DNA of 64,000 nt from Chryseobacterium sp. S0630 (GTDB lineage Bacteria; Bacteroidota; Bacteroidia; Flavobacteriales; Weeksellaceae), in the NCBI RefSeq assembly GCF_024158915.1, contig NZ_JAMZGF010000003.1:1-64000 (forward strand), in the 5' to 3' direction. Numbering within the stretch: position 1 is the first letter of the stretch; the number at the start of each line of letters is the position of its first letter. Below the pieces are notes generated by a model, which saw nothing but the letters and a program-made list of their open reading frames with translations, was not told where the DNA came from and searched no databases. This document shows positions 8,268 through 17,332 of this stretch, piece after piece. A program made the translations under genes and the position numbers.

Positions 8268-8726
8268 ATGATTATCATCAATAATTTTATCGAGTATAAA
8301 GCTCTTGAAGGTAAAATGATAGGTACTTCTGCTTGGCATAAGATAAATCAGGCCCAAATTGACAGGTTTGCTGAAGCAACTTTAGACTGTCAGTGGATTC
8401 ATCTTGATAAAGAAAAGGCAGAAAGGGAGGGGCCTTTTAAATCTACCATCGCTCACGGTTACTTAACGTTATCACTGATTCCTTATCTATGGAAGCAAAT
8501 TGCAGAGGTGAGACATGTAAAAATGGAAATCAATTACGGAATTGAGAATCTTAAGTTTGGCCAGGCTGTTCCTGTAGGGAGTGATGTGAAACTAGAAGCC
8601 ACTGTAAAATCAGTAATTGATCTTAGAGGAACGGTCAAGGTAGTTATGGAAGCAAAACTGCTTATAAGAAATGCCTCAAGGCCGGCCTATATAGGAGATG
8701 TCATTTTTCTTTACCATTTTCTATAG
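8268..8726 (+). CDS. MaoC-family (R)-specific enoyl-CoA hydratase-like protein
   Basis: Hot-dog fold hydratase that would add water to trans-2-enoyl-CoA. The catalytic pair of the family is present as Asp40 and His45 (LDCQWIHLD), and the AHGYLTLSL segment (about 62-70) forms the conserved helix. Length 152 aa is normal. It is transcribed alone after a terminator. The last codons lie over the start of a cinA-like gene fragment, so the natural 3' end may have been replaced by recombination; the C-terminal strand VIFLYHFL still looks acceptable for the family. Confidence 0.85.
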   Translation: MIIINNFIEYKALEGKMIGTSAWHKINQAQIDRFAEATLDCQWIHLDKEKAEREGPFKSTIAHGYLTLSLIPYLWKQIAEVRHVKMEINYGIENLKFGQAVPVGSDVKLEATVKSVIDLRGTVKVVMEAKLLIRNASRPAYIGDVIFLYHFL

Positions 8727-8806
8727 CAGAAAATGTAACTTCGGGATTAATACATTTGGCTTTCCCACATATGCTTAATGCAGTGCTGTTTTACAAAGAA
8801 GGGTAA
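8712..8806 (+). pseudogene. Remnant of a CinA C-terminal (PncC-like) gene
   Basis: From 8720 the plus strand reads SIAENVTSGLIHLAFPHM... to FYKEG then stop. This aligns residue by residue with SIAESVTSGLIQLAF...FYKGG of the cinA-like gene at 33797, and the DNA is similar as well. Only about 30 codons survive, with no start codon, and the fragment overlaps the MaoC stop. It is a broken duplicate. Confidence 0.75.
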
Positions 8807-9089
8807 GTTTCTACATATCAATCGTATTGAATCTCATGAAAATGGCTTTAAGACAAAATAATGTGATATAGAATAGATCTAAACTTTGCTGAATTATTTG
8901 CAATAAAATGGCGAATTGCTTTGCGGGTTATGCTGCATCTTTAAGAAAATTAGGCTTAAAAAGAAAGGTGTTAAATAACTTATAAATACCTCTAAATAAA
9001 TTGCATTTACATCAATTTGGAAAAGGTTTTGTACTCTAACAGTTAAAAAAAAATATGAGAGCAATCTGAATGGAGCAATAGGTTTTGGA

Positions 9090-9833
9090 TTGGTAAATAT
9101 ACCGATCAAGTTGTACTCGGCCAGTGCATCGAGTACATTAGATCTGGATATGCTGGATAAAAAAGATCTCAGCAATATCAAATACAAAAGAGTAAATGAA
9201 AATACTAACAAAGAAGTAGCGTGGGAAAATATCGTAAAAGGCTATAAAATAGAAGATAAATACATTGTTTTAGAAGATGAGGATTTTCAGGCGGTAAGTC
9301 CTGAAAAATCAAAAATTCTCAGTATTTTACAGTTTGTAAAAGAAGAAGAAGTGGATCCTGCACTTTTCGAAACCCCTTATTTTTTAGAACCTCAAAAAAA
9401 TGGAGAGGCAGCCTATAAATTATTGTTGAAAGCCCTAATGAAAACAAAAATGGCAGGGATAGGTTCTTTTATCTTAAGAGAAAGGGAAATTCTGTGCATG
9501 ATTCGTCCTTATCAAGATGAAATTCTCATGGTAAACCGAATGAGGTATCCGGAAGAAATGAGAACGTATGAAGATCTGAAAATACCGTCAGGAAAAGCAC
9601 CGAAAGCTGAGGAACTCAAAATGGCGGAAACATTAATTAAATCTTTAGCGGAGACTTTCGATCCTTCGAAGTACAGTGATACTTATAATGAAGATCTTTT
9701 GAAAATTATAAAGCAGAAAGCAAAAGGTAAAAGGGCAAAAGTTAAGGAAACAAAAGAGCCTTCGGGAAAAGCGACTGACCTTATGGCAATGTTGAAGGCC
9801 AGCCTTGAGTCAGGAAAAAGAAAAGCAGGATAA
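9090..9833 (+). CDS. ku: Ku protein of bacterial non-homologous end joining, start region frameshifted
   Basis: Bacterial Ku binds broken DNA ends as a ring-shaped dimer and recruits LigD. The core is recognisable (VNIPIKLYSA, the beta-barrel, and a Lys-rich tail after about residue 205 that in this family contacts DNA/LigD). The natural start is ATG 9055, reading MRAI and then TG instead of TGG at 9067-9068. One missing base gives TGA; restoring it yields MRAIWNGAIGFGLVNIPIKL, the normal family N-terminus. As it stands, only TTG 9090 can begin the frame, removing 12 residues of the first strand. It is either a true inactivating or weakening mutation or a sequence error. ligD follows after 48 nt. 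Confidence 0.85.
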   Translation: MVNIPIKLYSASASSTLDLDMLDKKDLSNIKYKRVNENTNKEVAWENIVKGYKIEDKYIVLEDEDFQAVSPEKSKILSILQFVKEEEVDPALFETPYFLEPQKNGEAAYKLLLKALMKTKMAGIGSFILREREILCMIRPYQDEILMVNRMRYPEEMRTYEDLKIPSGKAPKAEELKMAETLIKSLAETFDPSKYSDTYNEDLLKIIKQKAKGKRAKVKETKEPSGKATDLMAMLKASLESGKRKAG

Positions 9834-9881
9834 GATTTTAATCAAATAATCATTTTTCGTTTAACTTTAAATTTTTGTAAG

Positions 9882-12422
9882 ATGCCATTAGAAGAATATC
9901 ATAAAAAGAGAGATTTTAAGGTAACTTCCGAACCGGAAGGCAAAGAAAAGGAAAGTACAGCAAAACTGAGATTTGTGATTCAGCGTCACGCAGCAACACG
10001 TTTGCATTATGATTTCCGACTTGAAATGGAGGGTGTTCTTAAAAGCTGGGCAGTTCCGAAAGGACCTTCCCTTAATCCTTCTGATAAAAGACTGGCAATG
10101 ATGGTGGAAGATCATCCTTATGAATACCGCACATTTGAAGGAAGCATTCCCAAAGGAAATTATGGTGCCGGTGAAGTGGAAATCTGGGATGAAGGAACCT
10201 ATGAACCTTTGGAAAAAATAGAAGGAAAAAGTGATGATCTGATCATGCGTTCGGAACTACATAAGCAATCACTTAAGTTTATTTTGCACGGTAAAAAATT
10301 GAAAGGTGAATTTGCTTTGGTCAAAATTAAAAATTCAACAGAGGAAAATGCCTGGCTTCTTATCAAACATAAAGATCGTTATGCCGTTCAAGAAGACTAT
10401 GATGCAGAAGATTATACCACAAAAAATTCTAAAGTTACAACTTATCTGAAGGAGAAAAGCAGTAAAAAAAAAAATAATGCAGGGGAAAGCTTAAAACATT
10501 ATAAAAATTATGCTCCGGCACTTTCTGGTGAGAAAAAGCTTCCTGATTTTATAAAGCCTATGCTCTGTAAAACAAATGAACAACCGTTTGATGACAAAGA
10601 TTGGGCTTTTGAAATAAAATGGGATGGATATAGAGCTATTGCCGATACCCGAAAAGGTGAAAGCAGGCTGTATTCCAGAAACGGTCTTGATTTTTCAAAA
10701 TCATTCAAAAAAGTTGCAGATGCACTCAAAATTCAGAATCACGAAATGGTCCTGGATGGAGAAATAGTTGCCTATGATGAAAAAGGAAAACCTAATTTTC
10801 AATGGCTACAGAGAATAGGGGAACAAAATACCGAATTGGTCCTCCTTTATCAGGTATTCGATTTACTATGGCTGAATGGACATTCCACAGAAAACCTTTC
10901 TTATTTACAGCGAAAAGAACTACTGAAAGAAGCTTTAATTGAAAATGACATTATCAAGTATCATGATCATATTCTTCAAAACGGAAAAGATTTCTTTCAG
11001 GCTGCCGAAAATATGGGATTGGAAGGAATTATAGCCAAAAAAGCAGACAGTGAATATAAAGAAAACACCAGAAGCTCCGAATGGTTGAAAATAAAGATCC
11101 ATAAAACTGACGAAGCACTGATCTGTGGTTTCACCGCTCCCAAAGGCTCAAGAAAGGAGTTCGGATCTCTTATTTTAGGAAAATACTTAAATGGAGAACT
11201 CGTATTTTGCGGACATACAGGAACAGGATTTACAGATCGAAGTCTTAAAGAGATTCATCAAAAATTACAACCTCTGGTAGTAAAGCAATCAGCATTTAAA
11301 ATAACTCCTAAAACCAATTCCAAAGCAACATGGCTTAAATCTGAATTGGTAGCTGAAATAAAATATACAGAACTCACGAAAGATCATATCTATCGTCATC
11401 CGGTTTTTTTAAGACTAAGAGAAGACATTGATGATACAGAGGTAAAATTTGATACGGATTTAACTCAAAAACAACCCAAGATGAAAGCCAAGTCCCCCAC
11501 AAAGAAAACAACAACAGATAAAGTCAAAAAAATCGGAAAACAGCAGATTACGCTGACCAATCAGAATAAAATATACTTTCCGGCGGATGGCATTACAAAA
11601 GGGGAGATTATAGATTATTATCAGAGCATTGCCAAATTTATTTTGCCCCATCTGAAAAACCGTCCCCAATCACTCAACCGTTTTCCCAATGGAATCGAAG
11701 GACTGAGCTTCTATCAGAAAGATGCTGATGAAAATACGCCGGACTGGGTGACTCTTCAAAAAATATTTTCTGAAAGTAACGACAAATACATCAATTATAT
11801 TCTTTGTAATGATAAAGAAACCTTGGCATATCTGAATAATTTAGGATGTATTGAACTGAATGTCTGGACAAGCCATATACCGAAGGCAGATTTTCCCGAT
11901 TATTTGGTGCTTGATCTTGATCCTTCTGAAAAAAACACATTTGAAGATGTTATAGAAACAACATTGGCTGTTAAGGAGGTTTTGGATAAAGCAGGTATTA
12001 TTGGCTATCCAAAAACATCCGGAAGTTCTGGTATGCATATATATATTCCAATGGGAGCCAAGTATCCCTATGATCAGGTGAAAGATTTTGGGCATGTGCT
12101 TATGCAGCTGGTTCATCAGGAGCTTCCGGAGCTAACTACGCTCGAAAGAAGTCTTCAAAAAAGAGATAAGAATAAAATTTATCTGGATTATTTACAGAAC
12201 AGACGAGCACAGACATTGGCAAGTGTATACAGCGTACGCCCAAAACCCGGGGCTCCTGTTTCCGCGCCATTAGAATGGAGTGAAGTAAAAAAAGGCCTCC
12301 ATCCGACAGATTTTACGATCCTGAATATGGCTGAGCGATTGCAGGAAAAAGGAGATCTTTTCAAATCGATTTTGGGGAAAGGAATTGATCTTTTAAGAGC
12401 TATTAAACGATTAGAAATATAA
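9882..12422 (+). CDS. ligD: Multifunctional DNA ligase D (phosphoesterase-ligase-polymerase)
   Basis: ATP-dependent ligase that trims, fills and seals double-strand breaks with Ku. Domain order is PE-LIG-POL. The 3'-phosphoesterase (about 1-190) has His36, His42, Asp44, Arg46, His78 and Tyr82, spaced exactly as His42/His48/Asp50/Arg52/His84/Tyr88 in Pseudomonas LigD. The ligase (about 215-520) has nucleophile Lys246 in KWDGYR, DGEIVAYD, EGIIAKK and WLKIK. The primase-like polymerase (about 555-840) has catalytic Asp678/Asp680 in LDLDPSE plus SGSSGMHIYIP. All three domains look intact at 846 aa. It is the second gene of the ku-ligD unit, so the fault in ku affects its usefulness. Confidence 0.96.
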   Translation: MPLEEYHKKRDFKVTSEPEGKEKESTAKLRFVIQRHAATRLHYDFRLEMEGVLKSWAVPKGPSLNPSDKRLAMMVEDHPYEYRTFEGSIPKGNYGAGEVEIWDEGTYEPLEKIEGKSDDLIMRSELHKQSLKFILHGKKLKGEFALVKIKNSTEENAWLLIKHKDRYAVQEDYDAEDYTTKNSKVTTYLKEKSSKKKNNAGESLKHYKNYAPALSGEKKLPDFIKPMLCKTNEQPFDDKDWAFEIKWDGYRAIADTRKGESRLYSRNGLDFSKSFKKVADALKIQNHEMVLDGEIVAYDEKGKPNFQWLQRIGEQNTELVLLYQVFDLLWLNGHSTENLSYLQRKELLKEALIENDIIKYHDHILQNGKDFFQAAENMGLEGIIAKKADSEYKENTRSSEWLKIKIHKTDEALICGFTAPKGSRKEFGSLILGKYLNGELVFCGHTGTGFTDRSLKEIHQKLQPLVVKQSAFKITPKTNSKATWLKSELVAEIKYTELTKDHIYRHPVFLRLREDIDDTEVKFDTDLTQKQPKMKAKSPTKKTTTDKVKKIGKQQITLTNQNKIYFPADGITKGEIIDYYQSIAKFILPHLKNRPQSLNRFPNGIEGLSFYQKDADENTPDWVTLQKIFSESNDKYINYILCNDKETLAYLNNLGCIELNVWTSHIPKADFPDYLVLDLDPSEKNTFEDVIETTLAVKEVLDKAGIIGYPKTSGSSGMHIYIPMGAKYPYDQVKDFGHVLMQLVHQELPELTTLERSLQKRDKNKIYLDYLQNRRAQTLASVYSVRPKPGAPVSAPLEWSEVKKGLHPTDFTILNMAERLQEKGDLFKSILGKGIDLLRAIKRLEI

Positions 12423-13299
12423 GATAAATAATTGAAATATTCACAAAATCAATACTCATATGCTAATTAAGAATAATTGCTTTCTTTCACCGCTTAGTAA
12501 TTAGAGTTGGGTCGAACTGACTATTTATTCATACCATTTCCATAATAGGTTTTCGAAATAGCTGCTGCTAACTTTGGATTTACTAAGATTATTAATAACC
12601 AATAATCCTTTAATAAAATTATTTCGTCGAACCAATCAAGCGTAAATAGGAATATTTAATTATTTTATGCTAAATTTTTTGGGGAAGGATTTTTATAATT
12701 TTTTACTTACATAAATGAAGATTTCCAAACTAGAGTCTTTTTGTAACCGTAAATTTATTAGAAGCTATATAAATATGGGCCTAACTTTTTTTAGTTAAGG
12801 CTTTTTTGCTATTTTATAAAAATGAGCATATCTTCAATTGCCTTTATAGATGAGATACCTTCGCTTAGTCTAATCTAGCACGGATTTCTAAATTCCTTTG
12901 CCAATTATAAATATTAAGCCACTTAATTTTGCTTAAAATATAGCTTTAAAAATTTAGTGGGAATTCCTGTAGCGTTGGCTATCCTTTTGAGATGAGCGAA
13001 TAAATTTTGAAGTAAATAGATAGAAGAGTGCAAAATCAAAAAGACGCCTATAAGTGTATTAATACTCGCATATTAAAACCTTTCCACAAAAGTGAATAGC
13101 TTCAAAACCTTTATATATATTAAAAATTCATTTAGGATATAAATATACTAATACCTCCCAGGTGCTTTATCCTAATTTCCCTTTGTTATCTATATCATAT
13201 TAGTTATTTAATGAATTTCAATCCTTTACATGTCGTTTTTATGTCGAAATACTTTCATTTTATTATTTAAAATAAAAGTATATTTATATTCTTATTTTA
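12423..13299. other. Long gap with possible decayed regulator fragment
   Basis: No intact gene in about 880 nt. A hairpin with a T-run (about 12777-12807, plus strand) resembles a terminator but has no nearby gene. On the minus strand about 12985-12815 one frame reads RIANATGIPTKFLKLYF... and, after stops, SEGISSIKAIEDML. This is reminiscent of a decayed Rrf2-type helix-turn-helix gene, but the match is weak. Confidence 0.3.
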
Positions 13300-13313
13300 G
13301 TATATTTGTATAC
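13300..13313 (+). promoter_or_regulatory. -7 promoter element embedded in a palindrome upstream of marR
   Basis: GTATA-TTTG-TATAC is a perfect 5-bp inverted repeat that contains TATATTTG, an exact TAnnTTTG -7 element. Transcription would begin near 13315, so the protein start must lie downstream (GTG 13327). The same block occurs before the second MarR gene at 20193, pointing to autoregulation. Confidence 0.55.
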
Positions 13314-13326
13314 TAATTTGTTTGAT

Positions 13327-13983
13327 GTGAATTTTGATCTTATAAAATCAGTTGTAGAACTCGTCCAGAAGTTCACTGAACAAAATGAAGATAAAATATT
13401 GTATAATAACGATCTTCAAGGATTTATACAATGGATTAATACTTCTTTTGAAGATGATTCTAATTCAGAAGATCCGCTTTGGATAGGTAAGGAATTAGGA
13501 AGAAGTTCTGATAGCGTTATTAATACCTTATTCGTAAGAATTGGCAGGTATGCGAAAATGTACTCAAGATCTATAGGAAAATCTGTTTTTTCAAGTCAGG
13601 ATGATTTTATTTACATGATTAGTCTGAAGGCGATGGGGCCTATGACAAAAATGGAGCTGATAAGACATAATGTAAGTGAGAAATCTACAGGTGTTCTTAT
13701 TATCAATCGTCTAATCCATAATCAGTGGATAGAACAAACCGTTTCTCAGAAAGATAAAAGAACAAAACATATTACCATAACGGAGAAAGGAATTGCTGTG
13801 CTGGAAGAGCATATGGAAGAAATTCGAAAAGCTTCCAAAGCTGTTGTGGGAAATTTAACACATTCTGAGCAAATGTTGCTCATAGCCATACTCTCTAAAC
13901 TTGATGAATTCCATGCTTCTTTTTACCAAATGAATTTGGCAAATGATAGTTTACTGGATGTGGTGAATAAAAAATTGAGTTGA
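13327..13983 (+). CDS. MarR-family transcriptional regulator next to the carotenoid operon
   Basis: Winged-helix regulator of about 218 aa. A family-specific N-terminal part with the WIGKELGR segment (about 55-62) precedes the MarR domain (about 85-200), whose wing is SQKDKRTKHITITEKG. I chose GTG 13327 because an upstream frame extension begins inside the -7 element, and because the paralogue at 20219 starts with ATG at the equivalent codon (MNFTLIK versus VNFDLIK). It lies 42 nt upstream of crtI in the same direction, so it probably controls, and may be co-transcribed with, the pigment genes. The ligand is unknown. Confidence 0.85.
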   Translation: MNFDLIKSVVELVQKFTEQNEDKILYNNDLQGFIQWINTSFEDDSNSEDPLWIGKELGRSSDSVINTLFVRIGRYAKMYSRSIGKSVFSSQDDFIYMISLKAMGPMTKMELIRHNVSEKSTGVLIINRLIHNQWIEQTVSQKDKRTKHITITEKGIAVLEEHMEEIRKASKAVVGNLTHSEQMLLIAILSKLDEFHASFYQMNLANDSLLDVVNKKLS

Positions 13984-14025
13984 TACAATATAAGATTATC
14001 TGTTAAAACTTTTAAATAAATACCA

Positions 14026-15516
14026 ATGATAACTGGAAACTTAAGAAAGAGAATTGCAGTGATAGGATCTGGGTTTTCAGGACTCTCAGCAGCGGCTTAT
14101 GCCGCAAAATCCGGCAATGAAGTGCATGTATTTGAAAAGCATCATCAACCTGGTGGTCGAGCAAGGCAATTTAAAACAGATGAAGGGTATGTTTTTGATA
14201 TGGGCCCTAGCTGGTACTGGATGCCTGATATTATTGAGAGATTTTTCAATGATTTCGGCTATAAAACATCCGATTTTTTTCATCTTGTTTCTTTGGATCC
14301 TCAGTTTGAAATGGTTTTCTCAGGAGAAAAAGTTTCTGTTCCTGGAGATAATAATGCTATTAGAGACCTCTTCGAAGCAATAGAAAGTGGGGCAGGTAAG
14401 CAGTATGACATATTTATGGAGTCTGCTAAATTTAAGTATGAAATCGGAATGAAGGAATTCGTTACCAAGCCTTGCTATAACTGGCTTGAATTTGCTTCTT
14501 TAAAAATTGCAAACAGTGCTTTCAAGCTTGACCTTCTCAGTAATTTCCGAAAGTATGTTTCGGGATACTTTTCTGATGAAAAATTAAAATCTCTGATGGA
14601 GTTTCCTGTTATATTCCTCGGAGCTTCTCCCCAGCAGATTCCCGCCCTATACAGTCTTATGAATTACGGAGGCTATGTTCTGGGTACAAAATATCCAATG
14701 GGAGGCTTTTATCAACTAGTTCTTGCTATGAAAGAGATAGGAGAAAAACAGGGGGTAACGTTTCATTTTAATCATGAAATACAAAAAATAAATACGGAAA
14801 ATGGAAAAGTAGTTTCCATACTAGCGGAAGATAAAACATATGAATTTGATGCGATAATTGCTTCATCAGATTATCATCATACAGAAAGATTGCTTCCCAA
14901 ATCGCTCAGAAACTATAACGAAGAATATTGGAAGACGAGAACTTTCGCACCCTCTTGTCTTATTTATTATTTGGGAATCAGAGGAAGAATACCCCATTTA
15001 AAGCACCATACTTTGTTTTTTGAAAATGAACTTGATCATCATATAGATTGTATTTATAAAAATAAAAAATGGCCCAAGAAGCCTCTTTTTTATACATGTT
15101 GTCCTTCCAAAACAGATCCGGATGTTGCTCCTGAAGGTTGTGAGAATCTTTTTTTACTGCTACCACTTGCCCCTGGGATACATGATGAGGAATCTGTTAG
15201 GGAAAAATATTTGATGGAAATGCTTGAAAGAATTGAAAAACATACCGGTGAGACCGATCTTATTTCCAGAATTGAATATAAGAGAAGCTATTGCGTAAGC
15301 GATTTTATTTCGGATTATAATGCTTATCAGGGTAATGCCTATGGGTTATCTAATACTTTGTCGCAGACAGCAGTTTTAAAACCCAAAATAAGGAACAGAA
15401 AGATCGGGAATCTCTTCTATACGGGGCAGTTAACGGTTCCTGGGCCCGGAGTTCCTCCCTCGGTAATTTCAGGGAAAATTGTGGCGGCTGAAGTTAGTAA
15501 ACTAAAAATAAAATAA
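14026..15516 (+). CDS. crtI: Phytoene desaturase
   Basis: FAD-dependent desaturase converting phytoene to lycopene in the carotenoid pathway, membrane-associated. The dinucleotide-binding motif is GSGFSG (14-19) with the following Glu in VFEKHHQPGGRA. The C-terminal CrtI signature is present as YTGQLTVPGPGVPPSVISG (about 465-483). Length 496 aa is normal. It is the first structural gene of a tightly packed operon; crtB starts 2 nt after its stop. A neurosporene- or diapophytoene-specific variant cannot be excluded, but the downstream lycopene cyclase supports lycopene as product. Confidence 0.94.
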   Translation: MITGNLRKRIAVIGSGFSGLSAAAYAAKSGNEVHVFEKHHQPGGRARQFKTDEGYVFDMGPSWYWMPDIIERFFNDFGYKTSDFFHLVSLDPQFEMVFSGEKVSVPGDNNAIRDLFEAIESGAGKQYDIFMESAKFKYEIGMKEFVTKPCYNWLEFASLKIANSAFKLDLLSNFRKYVSGYFSDEKLKSLMEFPVIFLGASPQQIPALYSLMNYGGYVLGTKYPMGGFYQLVLAMKEIGEKQGVTFHFNHEIQKINTENGKVVSILAEDKTYEFDAIIASSDYHHTERLLPKSLRNYNEEYWKTRTFAPSCLIYYLGIRGRIPHLKHHTLFFENELDHHIDCIYKNKKWPKKPLFYTCCPSKTDPDVAPEGCENLFLLLPLAPGIHDEESVREKYLMEMLERIEKHTGETDLISRIEYKRSYCVSDFISDYNAYQGNAYGLSNTLSQTAVLKPKIRNRKIGNLFYTGQLTVPGPGVPPSVISGKIVAAEVSKLKIK

Positions 15517-15517
15517 T

Positions 15518-16354
15518 ATGAAAAAGCTGTTTGATGAATTGTCTTACGAAGTAAGTAAGTACACTACCCAAAAATACAGTACCAGTTTTTCGTTAGGAAT
15601 ACTTGCCCTGAAGCCATCTATCAGGCCTGCTATTTATGCAGTCTATGGGTATGTGCGCCTTGCTGATGAAATCGTAGATAGTTTTCATGGCTATGATAAA
15701 GAAAAGCTTCTGAAGAGATTAAAAGCTGAAACTTATGAAGCGCTTGAAGATAGAATATCACTCAATCCTATTTTGCATTCATTTCAGGAAACAGTTCGCC
15801 AGTATGATATTGATATAAAGCTAATCAATCAGTTTTTACGGAGTATGGAAATGGATCTTCATAAAATTGATTATAATTCTGAACTGTATAAAGAGTATAT
15901 ATACGGATCTGCAGAAGTTGTAGGGCTTATGTGTCTGCAGATATTTACAGAAGGTGACAAACAGCAATATGATAAACTTAAACCCTTTGCAATGAAGTTG
16001 GGATCTGCTTTTCAGAAAGTAAATTTTTTGCGGGATCTTAAAGATGATTATCAGCTTTTAGGAAGAACTTATTTTCCTTCCCTGAATATGTCAGTCTTTG
16101 ATAATATTGTAAAAACCCAGATTGAAAAAGAAATTGAAGAAGAATTCAAAGAAGCATTGCAGGGAATTAAGAAACTGCCTGGATCATCCATTTTCGGAGT
16201 ATACCTTGCCTACAGATATTATCTCTCCCTGTTTGAGAAAATAAAAAGAACAAGCTCCCAGAATATTTTGCAGCAAAGAATCAGAATTGCCAATTCACAA
16301 AAATTGCTGGTTGCTTTTAAAAGTTATATCCGTTACAAATCTGCTTATTTCTGA
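15518..16354 (+). CDS. crtB: Phytoene synthase
   Basis: Squalene/phytoene synthase family enzyme that condenses two geranylgeranyl diphosphates to phytoene, the entry step of C40 carotenoids. The first Asp-rich motif is DEIVD (50-54) and the second is RDLKDD (172-177, Asp173/Asp177), both needed to bind Mg2+-diphosphate. Length 278 aa fits. It starts 2 nt after crtI and is followed by the SRPBCC gene after 56 nt. Confidence 0.94.
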   Translation: MKKLFDELSYEVSKYTTQKYSTSFSLGILALKPSIRPAIYAVYGYVRLADEIVDSFHGYDKEKLLKRLKAETYEALEDRISLNPILHSFQETVRQYDIDIKLINQFLRSMEMDLHKIDYNSELYKEYIYGSAEVVGLMCLQIFTEGDKQQYDKLKPFAMKLGSAFQKVNFLRDLKDDYQLLGRTYFPSLNMSVFDNIVKTQIEKEIEEEFKEALQGIKKLPGSSIFGVYLAYRYYLSLFEKIKRTSSQNILQQRIRIANSQKLLVAFKSYIRYKSAYF

Positions 16355-16410
16355 TCGTAGAATACAGGATGAAATGATTGCCCAAGGAGCTAACAATTAA
16401 TAAAAAATAA

Positions 16411-16878
16411 ATGAGGTACAGATTATACAGAGAACAACAGCTTAGTTGCAGCATTGAAAAGGCATGGAGTTTTTTTTCATCGCCCCATAATTTATCAGAA
16501 ATAACTCCTAAGAGTATGGGCTTTGTTGTCCTTTCTGATGTGAAAAATAAACCTATTTTCAAAGGAATGGAAATAGATTACACCGTTTCTCCAGTGCTGG
16601 GAATTCCGATGAGGTGGAAGACCGTTATCAGCCAGGTAAAAGATTATAAAAGTTTTACAGACTTTCAGAAAAAAGGTCCATACAAGTACTGGAATCATTT
16701 TCATGAATTTATTCCTAATGAGAATGGAGTACTGATGAAAGACACAGTAGATTATGAACTCCCAATGGGAATTTTAGGTACAATAGCCCATCGGTTATTT
16801 GTAAAAGAGAAGCTCAGAAGTATTTTCGATTTCAGATACAGGGTTCTGAATGATCTTTTTAACGATAAACATAATTAA
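16411..16878 (+). CDS. SRPBCC-fold protein of the carotenoid operon
   Basis: A 155-aa START/Bet v 1-like (SRPBCC) protein with a hydrophobic pocket, typified here by the N-terminal strand YREQQLSCSIEKAWSFFSSP and the C-terminal helix after KEKLRSIFDFR. Similar genes are regular members of flavobacterial crt operons, lying between crtB and crtZ, but their role is not established. A carrier or chaperone for a hydrophobic intermediate is a reasonable guess. No catalytic residues are recognised. Its stop is 1 nt before the crtZ start, implying coupled translation. Confidence 0.82.
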   Translation: MRYRLYREQQLSCSIEKAWSFFSSPHNLSEITPKSMGFVVLSDVKNKPIFKGMEIDYTVSPVLGIPMRWKTVISQVKDYKSFTDFQKKGPYKYWNHFHEFIPNENGVLMKDTVDYELPMGILGTIAHRLFVKEKLRSIFDFRYRVLNDLFNDKHN

Positions 16879-16879
16879 A

Positions 16880-17332
16880 ATGAATATTCTGATCGTTTTG
16901 GGAGTATTTATTTCGATGGAAGGAGCTACATGGCTGATCCATCGATATATTATGCATGGCTTTCTGTGGTTCCTGCACCGCGATCATCATGATCATAGCC
17001 ATGATGGCAAGCTTGAAAGGAATGATTGGTTCTTTTTCATTTTTGCAAGCCCGGCTATTGCCTTATTATATCTGGGAGTACAGCAGAATTTCAGTTATTG
17101 GTTTTTTATCGGTCTGGGAATAAGCCTTTATGGAATGGCCTATTTCTTTGTGCATGATATTTTTATTCACCAGAGAGCAAAAATTTTTACAAAAGCAAAA
17201 AGCCCTTACTTCCTTGCTATAAGACGAGCCCATAAGCAACATCACAAACATTTGGGTAAAGAAAAAGGAGAATGTTTTGGCTTTTTGTGGGTTCCTGTTA
17301 AATATTTTAAAATGTATTTCAATAAAAAATGA
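16880..17332 (+). CDS. crtZ: Beta-carotene hydroxylase
   Basis: Membrane di-iron hydroxylase that adds hydroxyl groups to beta-ionone rings (beta-carotene to zeaxanthin). Three to four membrane helices are visible, and the histidine clusters HRYIMH (about 21-26), HRDHHDHSH (about 34-42), HDIFIH and HKQHHKH supply iron ligands. I use ATG 16880; a longer frame would start inside the SRPBCC gene and adds 10 residues not expected in the family. Its stop overlaps the start of the lycopene cyclase gene by 4 nt (ATGA). Confidence 0.93.
   Translation: MNILIVLGVFISMEGATWLIHRYIMHGFLWFLHRDHHDHSHDGKLERNDWFFFIFASPAIALLYLGVQQNFSYWFFIGLGISLYGMAYFFVHDIFIHQRAKIFTKAKSPYFLAIRRAHKQHHKHLGKEKGECFGFLWVPVKYFKMYFNKK

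Noticed and set aside
14099-14383. Open frame of 94 codons inside crtI in another frame
   Set aside because: Fully contained in a strongly supported phytoene desaturase gene; composition is that of a frame shadow.
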